Positions 1 to 8,884 of a DNA stretch of 16,777 nucleotides are shown here, piece by piece (positions within the stretch are counted from its first letter, which is position 1; the number at the start of each line of letters is the position of its first letter). The stretch spans positions 1 through 16,777 of the forward strand of contig PITI01000209.1 of the NCBI GenBank assembly GCA_004325065.1. Reading direction: 5' to 3'. The DNA comes from Hamiltosporidium magnivora. Taxonomy: Eukaryota > Microsporidia > Dubosqiidae. The notes under the pieces were generated by a model. It ran no database searches and was not told the DNA's origin. It saw nothing but the letters and a program-made list of their open reading frames with translations. The translations under genes were made by a program, and so were the position numbers.

Positions 1-114
1 AATAAAAATATTTTAATTTTTATGGAGAAGTTTTTAACAGAAAAAGAGGTTTAATAAGGTAGTTTATAAGTTAAATCGGAAAGGTGAATCAATAAAATGA
101 AAGCTATTTTAATA

Positions 115-231
115 TTGAATTAATAGAAGAGAAACAGCGATTATGTATACAATATCGCTCTTCGAAGTTAAATAATCTGAAAATTGAGAAAGATTCAATT
201 GATAGAAGAGAAACAGCTATTATATATACAT
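115..231. repeat. Imperfect direct repeat, about 36 bp, period 79
   Basis: A unit with the core ATAGAAGAGAAACAGC begins at 123 and again at 202. It is followed in both copies by a matching tail (ATTATGTATACA and ATTATATATACA) and preceded by ATTGAATT or ATTCAATT. The two copies are therefore about 36 bp long with a few mismatches. No function is apparent. Confidence 0.65.
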
Positions 232-609
232 CCAGCATTTACTTAAGAAATAAAAAGTATATTATTTGAAAGAAGGGTGAGATTTAAGTCACTGTTTTTA
301 GATATGAAAGAATCGAAAGGAAGCTAGAAATACTTACATTTCCATAATTATTGAAGATTTTAGTGTTATTGGCTGTATTATTATCTGTTATTTAGAAGAA
401 ATGGTGTTTTATTTTAAGATATTTATATAGAAATATATTACTGCAGTTAATCAAAATAGATTATCATTTGTAAAAAGAGAAACTTTGTTATAAAAGAGAG
501 ATATGGTTCTTTGTTTTATTGTCTGTAAGGAATAAGAGTGTGGTATATGAAATTTTAAGTAAAAACCGACTAAAGAGGCTATAAAAAGTATAAATTTTTC
601 CTACGTATA

Positions 610-642
610 TTTTTTTTTTTCGTCGTTTTTTTTTTTTCGTTG
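610..642. repeat. Two T-runs with CGT(C/T)G spacers
   Basis: Eleven T residues are followed by CGTCG, then twelve T residues and CGTTG. This is a two-unit tandem of a T-tract plus a five-base GC-containing spacer. It is either simple slippage or a poly-T tract; no gene adjoins it. Confidence 0.6.
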
Positions 643-1062
643 TTTCTTATGAAAACTACAAATTTAATATTTTTTTAAACTCTTTATTATATGAATTACA
701 CGTATTTGAACATACTAATGAAATGTGTGCGTCCTTGATGTTTACAAATCTATACTTAAATATTTACTGATTACTTTATATTCTGAAATGATAAATATAA
801 TAGAAATACTGAAGAATAATAGGAAATTATTGAAAAATTTATTATTTTTGTTCAAATTTTGTCGTATAAATGGATCAAAATGATATTTAAGCAAATTGCC
901 CAAAGAATGATCGTATTTATAGATTCATATTTTATGAAAATGTGCATTAAATAAGTTATTAACAATGTTTTAAAGAATGTGGATTTATATTTTGCTTTAT
1001 AAACAGTTTATTGGCATTTTTTTTATATTTTACAATATCGGAATATTCGAAATATATTCTTT

Positions 1063-1190
1063 ATACAACTACCCATTTTCAAATCTATATTCTATGTAAT
1101 AAAAAGAAATTTTCTAATCTTTATTTCATACAACTCGTTTTCAAATCTTTATTTTATACATACAATTCATTTTACAAACTTTATCATTTA
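1063..1190 (+). repeat. Four degenerate tandem units of about 32 bp
   Basis: Units begin near 1063, 1096, 1128 and 1160 and share a core resembling TTTTCAAATCTTTATT, usually preceded by ATACAA. The even spacing (33, 32, 32 bp) indicates an old tandem duplication. The array lies about 100 bp upstream of the TBC-protein start. The 69-codon open frame spanning it (1011-1220) has only low-complexity F/Y/L/I/K composition and is best explained by the repeat, not by a gene. Confidence 0.55.
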
Positions 1191-1294
1191 ATATATTATT
1201 CATTTGCAACAAAATTGTAAAAGTATAGATCAAAATATTTTTTCTACATTAAATTTTTTCAAATAAATATTCTTTACATCGAAATACAGAAATA

Positions 1295-1297
1295 CCC
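1295..1297 (+). promoter_or_regulatory. CCC start-proximal motif of the TBC gene
   Basis: A CCC triplet abuts the ATG at 1298 in otherwise almost GC-free DNA. A CCC or GGG triplet just upstream of the start codon is a known microsporidian gene-start signature. It supports the ATG at 1298 as the real start. Confidence 0.5.
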
Positions 1298-3256
1298 ATG
1301 AAAAAAATATTAGATGATAAAATTATTGTGAAAACGAGTTGTAAATATAAAAAAAATATGACTGATATAACTATTTATGTAGATAAGATTATAATTAGTG
1401 GTGTAAATTTTTATAAAGTAATAAAATTGTATTTAATTTCTGATATAAGAAATATTGAAAGTACAGATATAGAAATATTGACATTTACAGATGAAAAATA
1501 TATTTTTAGCGATTTTAAAAGAATAAATTTAATTTACTATTTTTTAGTTAGAGCTATTAAATACGATTATGAAATTAGATTTGGTATAAATATATTAAAG
1601 AATGAATCTGATAATTGTATTATGGAGTTTAATATTTTCAATTTGAAAGAATATTTGATAGAAAAGTATAGATTGATTATTAAAAATGAAATAATTACTT
1701 CTTTTCAAGTGAAATATGAAGATTATAGTGGAAGAATATATCTGTTCAATAATTATTTAATATTTGATTGTAAGAAAGGTATTGTGATTAGATTATTTCA
1801 AATAAAAGAAGTAGAAATAGAAAAATGTATAACAGAAGATATGCTTGATTATATTGTTTTAAAGATTAATCTTGTTTTTGGCGGTAATTATGAATTCATT
1901 ATGAAAGAAAATAAACATTTTTTAGATTCTCTATTCAATTTAATATCTGAAAATGAAAAATATACAAATATTTTTACAGATGAAGTAAATAAATTATACG
2001 AACACAAAAAAAATAATGATTTTGAAGGTTTTGGTACAAAATATACTTTTAATAAAGATTATGAACCTAAAAATTATAATAAAAGAATATTTAGCAATAT
2101 AATAGACAGATATAATATTAATAATTATGAATTACCAGAAATAGAAATACCATGTGAGTTGAAAGGATTTTTTTGGATTTTAAATATGGCATTGGATTAT
2201 AAAGTAATTCAAAATGAATTTTATTATGATTTAAAGAATAAAATCGGTGATTTAAAAATTTCAAAGCAAATTAATGATGATATTCACCGAACATTTTCTG
2301 ATAATTCTTGTTATAAAAATATTGAAAATGTAGAAAATTTGAGACAAATATTGGAAACGTATAATGTTTATAAACCAGATGTAGGATACTTTCAGTGTAT
2401 GAATGTTTATGTCGGTACATTTAGAATTTTTGTAAATGAAGAAATGACTTTTTGGTTATTAAATTATTTCATTGAAAATGTTTTTAATGAATGTTATGAA
2501 AAAGAAATGGAAGGAATTTATATTTACGAAATAATAATTAATTTATTCATTGAAAAATATTTTCCTGGATTATATAAAAATCTAGAAACACGCAATATAT
2601 CAATCAGTTCTGTATTATCTTTATGGTGTATTTCAATGTTCGTTCAACATTTACATTTTTTACAATTTCTTAGAATAATTGATGAAATAGCAACTAAAGG
2701 CAGATTATTTATATTTAAATTTTGTCTTTCTTTAATAAAAAATATTTATGTTAAATTAAACAGATCTAAAGATATCAACGATGCAATTTTTTATTTCAAA
2801 GAATATTTTGAAAAAATAAAAGAAGATTTTAATCGAGGAAATAATATAAGCTTTGAAAATATACTTTCTTCTTCTAATAAAGAATATAACTTTGAAGTAG
2901 AAGAATTTATTTTATTTAAATCGAAAGCATTTATTAAATACAGAGATAATTGTATCAGAGAAGTATTTTCGGATTTAAGTAAAAAAGAAAAAAACATGTT
3001 TTTGTCTAAAAAAGAAATATCTTTAATTTATAGTAAATTAAATAATTTAAAGAATTTAAATTCAGAAAATATTTCTCACATTTTCAAATTAAATAAGGAA
3101 ATCGTTGAAAAGTATTTTTCCAATGAAAATCTTACATTTATTCAATTTTTATATAAAATTAATCTTTTAATGAATGAAATCACTTTAACAATTGATTTAC
3201 ATTTAAAAGAAGAAATTTCTTGTCTTCTATCACAAATTCTAAATGAAGATCAATAA
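1298..3256 (+). CDS. TBC1D8/TBC1D9-like Rab GTPase-activating protein (GRAM-GRAM-TBC)
   Basis: Predicted Rab-GAP of 652 residues, which would stimulate GTP hydrolysis on a Rab protein at a membrane. Residues ~25-92 and ~143-217 look like two diverged GRAM (PH-like lipid-binding) modules: the first ends in an IFSDFKR block, the second has GRIYLFNNYLIFD followed by an EVEIEK block. The TBC domain spans about 283-480 and opens with EIPCELKGFFW, like the GVPxxxRGxxW start of the family. It has the arginine-finger motif DDIHRTF (Arg331) and the glutamine-finger motif VGYFQCMN (Gln366), so both catalytic fingers are retained. The sequence after the Q-finger, including the EEMTFWLL block, resembles TBC1D9 and yeast Gyp2/Mdr1 most closely. 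Residues ~560-635 could hold the remnant of the EF-hand found in that subfamily, but no clean Ca2+ loop is visible. The protein is about half the length of animal TBC1D9. There are no introns and the start is backed by an adjacent CCC. The target Rab is unknown; the Rab5 homologue at 12.7 kb is one candidate. Confidence 0.85.
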   Translation: MKKILDDKIIVKTSCKYKKNMTDITIYVDKIIISGVNFYKVIKLYLISDIRNIESTDIEILTFTDEKYIFSDFKRINLIYYFLVRAIKYDYEIRFGINILKNESDNCIMEFNIFNLKEYLIEKYRLIIKNEIITSFQVKYEDYSGRIYLFNNYLIFDCKKGIVIRLFQIKEVEIEKCITEDMLDYIVLKINLVFGGNYEFIMKENKHFLDSLFNLISENEKYTNIFTDEVNKLYEHKKNNDFEGFGTKYTFNKDYEPKNYNKRIFSNIIDRYNINNYELPEIEIPCELKGFFWILNMALDYKVIQNEFYYDLKNKIGDLKISKQINDDIHRTFSDNSCYKNIENVENLRQILETYNVYKPDVGYFQCMNVYVGTFRIFVNEEMTFWLLNYFIENVFNECYEKEMEGIYIYEIIINLFIEKYFPGLYKNLETRNISISSVLSLWCISMFVQHLHFLQFLRIIDEIATKGRLFIFKFCLSLIKNIYVKLNRSKDINDAIFYFKEYFEKIKEDFNRGNNISFENILSSSNKEYNFEVEEFILFKSKAFIKYRDNCIREVFSDLSKKEKNMFLSKKEISLIYSKLNNLKNLNSENISHIFKLNKEIVEKYFSNENLTFIQFLYKINLLMNEITLTIDLHLKEEISCLLSQILNEDQ

Positions 3257-3460
3257 TTCTTTGAATTTATTTTAAAATATTTTTAAACCGTTTTTAAAAT
3301 TTATTTTTATTATAAATTAAGTAGTAAATCAATGGAAAATATAATTTTTAAAATCTGTAATAAAGCTTCTAAATATAGAAATTATAAATTTTATTTTTGA
3401 ATTACCTACTCGAGATCATAAAATATTGAATTGATTTGATTTATAAATATTTGTAAGTTT

Positions 3461-3470
3461 CATGGCCATG
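3461..3470. repeat. Perfect palindrome CATGGCCATG
   Basis: A ten-base self-complementary sequence in an otherwise AT-rich context. Its right part, TGGCCATGAT, occurs again at 8144-8153, with a similar ACCTA(C/T) tract 53-59 bp upstream in both places. It may be a binding site or part of a dispersed diverged repeat; the sequence alone does not decide. Confidence 0.4.
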
Positions 3471-3546
3471 ATTTTCTCATTGTATCTAATGAGACATTTT
3501 TAACTATTTTTAGTAAAAAAAATATTTTTAATTTATTTAATATACT

Positions 3547-3610
3547 TTTTAAAAACGAGTATAATTTAATAAAATATTTTAAAAACGAGTATAATTTAAT
3601 GAAATATTTT
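3547..3610 (+). repeat. Tandem duplication, 30-bp unit x2
   Basis: The 20-mer AAAAACGAGTATAATTTAAT occurs at 3551-3570 and again at 3581-3600, with nearly identical flanks (TAAAATATTTT and TGAAATATTTT). This is a recent two-copy tandem duplication in non-coding DNA. Confidence 0.85.
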
Positions 3611-3973
3611 ATAAAATTATTTTAAAAGAAGTAATTATAAAGGATAAATGTAATTGTGAGGTAGTAAGGTTATAAATAATTTTGTATTTTTATTGAAATA
3701 TAAATATATAATTGTCTATAAATTTAATATCATTTATATTAAATTTTGATATGATTGAAGAATAATGTTTAAAAAAAAATCTTTAAATATCTTTTTAACA
3801 ATTCAGTTGAATTATATATTTATTTTGATTTTTAAGTTATTAGATTAATAAGTATTTAAAATATATTTTGCTATGAGGTGAGATAATTTATCAAAAAATA
3901 AAAATATTTATTGATTTAGTATCTCAATAAGTTTAATATAATAATTTAACTAAGATTTTACAAATATTTTTAA

Positions 3974-4003
3974 GTTATTCGTTTTATAGTTATTCGTTTT
4001 ATA
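3974..4003 (+). repeat. Tandem duplication, 15-bp unit x2
   Basis: GTTATTCGTTTTATA is repeated head to tail without change, and a partial third unit starts at 4004. This is a simple replication-slippage type repeat in non-coding DNA. Confidence 0.85.
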
Positions 4004-4981
4004 GTTATGAATTTAATTTATTCATTTGTATTTCTATGAGAAATAAAATTTTTATGTTTGAGTTTTTAAAATTAAATATCTGCGATAAATTATATTTGCT
4101 TTGAATTCTTACCTAGATTTTGCAATTTAAATGGAATAACTGATTTAAATTTAAGAAAATGCTTTTCAAAATTAAATATTTGCTTTGTATTTTTATTCTA
4201 TTTTCTGCTGCTGTTTGAACATAAAAAAACAAAAAAATATTTTAAATGGAAATTGACTGTGATATTTGTTTTTATGAATATATAAAGTATTCAAATCACA
4301 TATAAAAAGATTTTTCAAATTTTACGTTTATTTTTTTACCAAAAATAGTTTTTTATTTTATGGTTTTAATATAAAGAAAAATTAAATATTTTTTTATCTT
4401 AAATTTTACTTTGATTTTTTTGTTTAGAAATTTATTTCGAACAATATTTTCTCAATTTGAATAACTCACTTCAGAAACGGAAAATTATAACTTCAATTTG
4501 CTTCGACGTAAATTAAAATTAAAAGATTCTGAAATAAATGTTTTTTTATTGTTTTTCCTCTTTTGGTTATCACCGTATTGTTATAATTATAAACCATTAA
4601 TAGTATTTTAAATAGAATTCTTTTGTGAAATCTACACTTAAAACACTATTATTCTATCTTTTTAATAAAGGCTTTAGATTTAAAATTATTTCAAATCAAA
4701 TAATAAAGCATTTAATTATGTTAGTTTTAATTGAATAGTTATTAGTCAGGAAGTTTTTTCTTTATTCTTTGATAAAAATGATATACAAATCTCGATTATG
4801 TCAAAAATCTATATCTTAAATTTAATTTAAGTTTCAAATGAAAAATATTCTAATTCAATGACCAAAGAAAATTTAATTAAAATAAATTCTAAAGAATGTT
4901 CTTTGCTAAGAAAAACATAAACAGAATAAATTTCTTCTTATAAACAAATATTTACATTAAAGGAAATCAATTTATAAAAAG

Positions 4982-4984
4982 CCC
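4982..4984 (+). promoter_or_regulatory. CCC start-proximal motif of the exchanger gene
   Basis: The sequence GCCCTT immediately precedes the ATG at 4987, placing CCC at -5 to -3. It is the same microsporidian-type start signature as at 1295 and supports this ATG. Confidence 0.5.
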
Positions 4985-4986
4985 TT

Positions 4987-6291
4987 ATGAATACGGAGAA
5001 AATTTATAACACGCTTCCAAGTCCATCAAACTATATTTTTTTACTATTTTGGATTCCTTTTTTATTATATATGAGTTATCTAATTGCAGATGATTATTTG
5101 ATAGAAGTTTTAAGTGCAATATCTAAAAAATATGAAATTAATTCTGATATGGCAGGAATATTACTATTAAATATTGGAAATGGAATACCAGATCTTATTA
5201 CATCTGTGGTTGCACTAAAGGTTGATCCATATATTGCATTGTGTATATCACTGGGATCTTTTGTTTTTCTTATGACGGTAGTTTTGGGTGGCGTAGTTAT
5301 GTTTTGCAGACGAAATGAAAAAATATGTTACCGGACTTTTTACAAAAACGTGTTTTTCACTTTTATTGCCTTTGTATTTATTTTGTATATTATTGCGATG
5401 CAAAAAATTGATATAAAGGTTTGTATTGGAATGTTAGTTAGTTATATTGTATTCTTATTATATTCATTTTATAATTCAAGATACGCTTCAGATGTAATTG
5501 AAGAAATAAATGTGCCACAAGTAAATCTTCAGAGAAAAAAGATAAAATATTTATTTGATAGATTTTCTCGGCCATTTAAGTTCTTTTTGGATATTATATT
5601 ACTAAATACTTTGCCAAAACCCAATTATACACCGATTATACCGAAATATATATTAGGATTTTTGTCGCCGATGATTAATTTCTTCCTGCTTCTTATATTG
5701 ATGAATCTGAAAATGAACTTGGCTAGATTTATTTCAATTATGGCTTTGAGTTGTCTTTCTGGATTAATATTGGGATTTTTAATAAATAAAAGTCCCGAGA
5801 ATACAATTTTTCCGTTATACACGTTTTTATTCTCGTGTATATGGATCTTTGTTGTTTCAAATGAACTGATTTCTGTTATAAATGTGATGGATCAGACTTT
5901 GGGAATCAATAAAAACATAGCGGCACTTACATTAATTGCTTGGGCAAATTGTATAGGGGATCTTGTCACCGGAATCGTCAGTTCAAACAATGGAATGTAT
6001 AGAACTGCAGTCAACGCAACGATGGCAGCACCAGTCCACAACGTTTTGTTTAACCTTGGCTTGATCTTTACAGTTTTACTGGCAAGAAGTGAAGAAAGAG
6101 AACTTGACTTTTACATTTACAAAGATATTTCACTCGTGGGTCTTTCATTTATCCCAATAACTTTACTCATTCAGATATTTAATTATGAAGCTAGAAACAA
6201 GAAATTGTGCATTGAATTTTCATTTGTACTTTTCTTTGTATATGTGTGGTTTCTAAGTTTAACCTTTATAGATGCTGTAACAAATTTTTAA
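4987..6291 (+). CDS. Cation/Ca2+ exchanger, CCX/NCLX branch of the CaCA superfamily
   Basis: Polytopic membrane protein of 434 residues predicted to exchange Ca2+ (or a related cation) against Na+, H+ or K+. The two inverted alpha-repeats that define the superfamily are both visible. Alpha-1 (~53-105) carries GNGIPD at 64-69; alpha-2 (~308-360) carries ANCIGD at 320-325, followed by an AAPVHN segment. The GNGxPD form of alpha-1 is typical of the NCLX/CCX group rather than of NCX1 or bacterial YrbG. Hydrophobic segments lie around 16-33, 55-75, 80-105, 121-138, 143-161, 220-240, 247-266, 275-293, 310-330, 345-366, 379-397 and 407-428, compatible with two bundles joined by a charged cytosolic loop (~165-200). 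The start of alpha-2 differs from the usual GNSxGD (Gly to Ala, Ser to Cys). It is shorter than animal NCLX (~580) or yeast Ecm27 (~725) because the central loop is small. In a host-dependent cell with mitosomes, an ER, vacuolar or plasma-membrane site is more likely than a mitochondrial one; that is inference. Confidence 0.85.
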   Translation: MNTEKIYNTLPSPSNYIFLLFWIPFLLYMSYLIADDYLIEVLSAISKKYEINSDMAGILLLNIGNGIPDLITSVVALKVDPYIALCISLGSFVFLMTVVLGGVVMFCRRNEKICYRTFYKNVFFTFIAFVFILYIIAMQKIDIKVCIGMLVSYIVFLLYSFYNSRYASDVIEEINVPQVNLQRKKIKYLFDRFSRPFKFFLDIILLNTLPKPNYTPIIPKYILGFLSPMINFFLLLILMNLKMNLARFISIMALSCLSGLILGFLINKSPENTIFPLYTFLFSCIWIFVVSNELISVINVMDQTLGINKNIAALTLIAWANCIGDLVTGIVSSNNGMYRTAVNATMAAPVHNVLFNLGLIFTVLLARSEERELDFYIYKDISLVGLSFIPITLLIQIFNYEARNKKLCIEFSFVLFFVYVWFLSLTFIDAVTNF

Positions 6292-8645
6292 ATAGAAAAA
6301 TATTTTAGTTTATACTTTTGTTAAATTGTTTAACATAAATATTTAGAAATGTTTTAAAATAAATAATATTTTAATCGTTTTTAATCTTTCCAATTGTATT
6401 TAAATTTAAGATAATTCTATAAATGAATCTTTTATCGTATTTTTACTTCATATAAAATTTTTATCTTAGAAATAGCATGAGTCTCCCAAGTAAAGACATA
6501 CATCATGTGAAAAATTCCTGCAAAAATTTATTATTATAGGTCAATTGAACAATGATTTTTACAAAAAATAAATATTAAGCAAGCTTTTAAAAATATAAGA
6601 AAAAACCAGAATCAAATTTAAAGCTATATTTGAAAAAAATGAATCGTTTTATAAGATATTAAAACAAATTTATTGGATATATCTTTAAGTAAATAAAGCT
6701 ATATGTGGTTTGACATTTATGATAGCAAATATAATATGAAAAATCATAATAATTGCGGTATAATTATTTCTCAAAATATTTATTATCGAATAGATTACTT
6801 CTAGAATGAACAAGAATAGAATGTATTGAATTCAGTCAAAAACAACTTCAAAATTTATTTAAAAATTAAAAAAGTCTTTGTTAGAAATATCTATGATTTT
6901 ATTTAATTAAGAACTAGCTATATTCAAAAACGTTTTGAAAATTAATTTATAATATTACTAATTAAACCATAAATGATATATTTGATAATTTTTACTTTAT
7001 TTTGATATATATTGTAAAAACAAAAATAAGATACATAGAGGGAATATATAAAATCACAATTATTAAAGTTTTTTTAAAATTTACTATTTTATATAGATTT
7101 CAATCAGGGTTTTGAGGTGAGATAAATATTCAAGGTTTTAGCTAACCTGAATATATATTTTGATTAAATATATGTACCAAAATTTTTGCTTTAAGTCTCT
7201 GTATAAATATATGAAATTTATATTGTAATTATAATTTCTATCTTGACGAGTTTATAATAATTGAATCATTTTTCTTAAATCTTTTATTCCGTTTTTAATA
7301 AGGTATTCTCGCTTTATTTAAAGCTATAATTAAGTATAAAGTTTTTATTTTGTTGCTACTTTGACAGCGAAAGCTTTATTATTGAAGTCTTTAAATTCTA
7401 ACATATTTTACTAAGTATTGTTTATTTATTGACTATATATTAGAATACCGCATATTATCTTCTTTTATGACATCTTTTATGTTCTTTAAATTTCTTACAA
7501 CATTTGATGTCGAAATCAATCTTTTTGTCGATATAAAAAAATTGAAAGAACAAATAGTAAGATATTTATTATAATTGGAGGTAGAAATATGAAACACTGC
7601 AAATAATTAAGAATAGATTAAAAATCTAGAGAAATTCATATCTTAAAAGAAAAAATATAGTTCTAAATCAGAGTAATATAAGAGGGAATTTAAAAATAAT
7701 TATAGTTTCATTAAAAACTTTAGAAAATGCGAATTTGATTATATATCTGTTAAATATATTGCTAATATCAACAACACTCTTAAATGTTATCACTTTATAA
7801 TCAGATGCTGTGTATTAAAAGCCATAAGAAATGCGGAACTTTATTGGCAAATAAACGCAAATTACTCTGGTTCAATCAAACTACGTAAAGAAAACAGACA
7901 TGACTCTATTTTTATTTTTTTTTCATAATAATAGGTTTTTAAATGCCATAACTCGATAAGAGAGCCTTTAAATCAACACAAGCAAATTCCGCTATCCTGT
8001 CTATTTCTTCTTTTCATTTGCTGTTGAAGAAATAATGTTAAATGAAACACAAGAATAGAGCAGTCGTTTAATTGACACACACTAGTATCTACCTATATAT
8101 AGATCGTCATTATATCTCATATTAAACATAAATAAAATACTCGTGGCCATGATAAAATTTCAAAAAAATACAAAAGAAAGCAAATCAGGATTATAAAGAG
8201 GTATTTTTAAGCTTAAAGTTTAAAAATTTTGAATCTAATAGCAATATAGTACGTTTATTTTAGTTATATTTAATATTACAAAGCTATGGGATTATAGCCA
8301 TTACATATATATGTTATTGCAAAGCAGAAACTAATTCTATATTTTGATTTTTTGTGCAACTTTACAATCATAATTTGTATGTTAAAAGCTTGATATATGG
8401 CCTGCATAGTCTTAAATAATCTTTTAACTCGGTTTGTGAGAGAAACATCCTAAGAAATTTTCAAAAAAGTTTAATAAATATCAGGGTTTATATATGTATT
8501 CCGAAGATTAATTATAAAACGGTTAAAATATTATCTTATATTCAACGTGACACCAAGTATAACTAAAATAATAATTCATTTAAGCTATCTAGACACTTAT
8601 TTAATTTAGAATTATTCAATCAGGCTAAATCCGAATAAGTTAACT
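6292..8645. other. AT-rich gene-free region, left part
   Basis: 2.35 kb downstream of the exchanger gene without an open frame that looks coding. An AATAAA at 6358-6363, about 70 bp after the stop, could serve as a polyadenylation signal. The 13-mer TGAGGTGAGATAA at 7113-7125 also occurs at 3874-3886. The rest is AT-rich with no recognisable RNA gene; some stretches near 7.8-8.1 kb have a more mixed composition, as decayed coding or transposon DNA would. Confidence 0.55.
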
Positions 8646-8884
8646 ATTATGAAACTATATTCCAGAAGCAGAATGCTTCGAGTATTATCTGCTTGTCGTA
8701 AGAGACGACTAAAAGTGACTGGTACTTCATCTTGGGATTAAGCGTAGGGCTAACAACCCACCCTTTAAAACTGCCTGTTACGAAACCTAGTAAGTAAACA
8801 AACCTACTGGAAAAAGACCAGTGTACGTTATTACTAAAGGAGGCCAAGGCTCGCACAAGGCTGTAGTGCCAAGGATGAATTATA
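8646..8884 (+). mobile_element. GC-richer repeat island A, probable retroelement-derived fragment
   Basis: This segment stands out from the AT-rich surroundings by its balanced composition and self-complementary stretches: GAAGCA/TGCTTC around 8665, GTCG...CGAC around 8695-8711, and GGG/CCC around 8746-8760. It carries strings such as TGTCGTAAGAGACGACTAA and GGGCTAACAACCCACCCT that resemble untranslated leaders of eukaryotic non-LTR retrotransposons (R4/Dong- or RTE-like, from general recollection). Its right part (8805-8880) has a diverged inverted relative at 14729-14801, sharing the exact 14-mer GAGGCCAAGGCTCG and the 11-mer CAAGGATGAAT. That shows it is a dispersed repeat. There is no coding capacity: the only open frame here (8647-8856, minus) has no recognisable domain. 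The retroelement class is a guess; the repeat status is firm. Confidence 0.55.

Larger units (their letters stand above)
1..1010. other. AT-rich gene-free flank
   Basis: No reading frame here looks like a gene on either strand, and stop codons are dense in all frames. The stretch is low-complexity AT-rich DNA. It holds a short direct repeat near 115-230 and two long T-runs near 610-642, which are listed separately. I see no tRNA, rRNA or recognisable transposon sequence. Confidence 0.6.
3257..4986. other. AT-rich intergenic region, no gene seen
   Basis: 1.7 kb between two genes on the same strand. All frames are interrupted frequently and no RNA gene was recognised. Contents worth naming are a 10-bp palindrome at 3461, a 30-bp tandem duplication at 3551 and a 15-bp tandem duplication at 3974. 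I could not identify a promoter beyond the CCC just before 4987. Confidence 0.6.

Noticed and set aside
1011..1220. 69-codon open frame upstream of the TBC gene
   Set aside because: It consists of low-complexity F/Y/L/I/K sequence lying over a degenerate 32-bp tandem array, with no domain or signal feature. A frame of this length is expected by chance in so much AT-rich DNA.
2791..2997. 68-codon minus-strand open frame inside the TBC gene
   Set aside because: It is antisense to a clear coding sequence and has no features of its own.
8647..8856. 69-codon minus-strand open frame over island A
   Set aside because: It coincides with the GC-richer repeat, where stops are rarer simply because of composition. 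The inverted relative at 14.7 kb covers only part of it and offers no support for a coding constraint.
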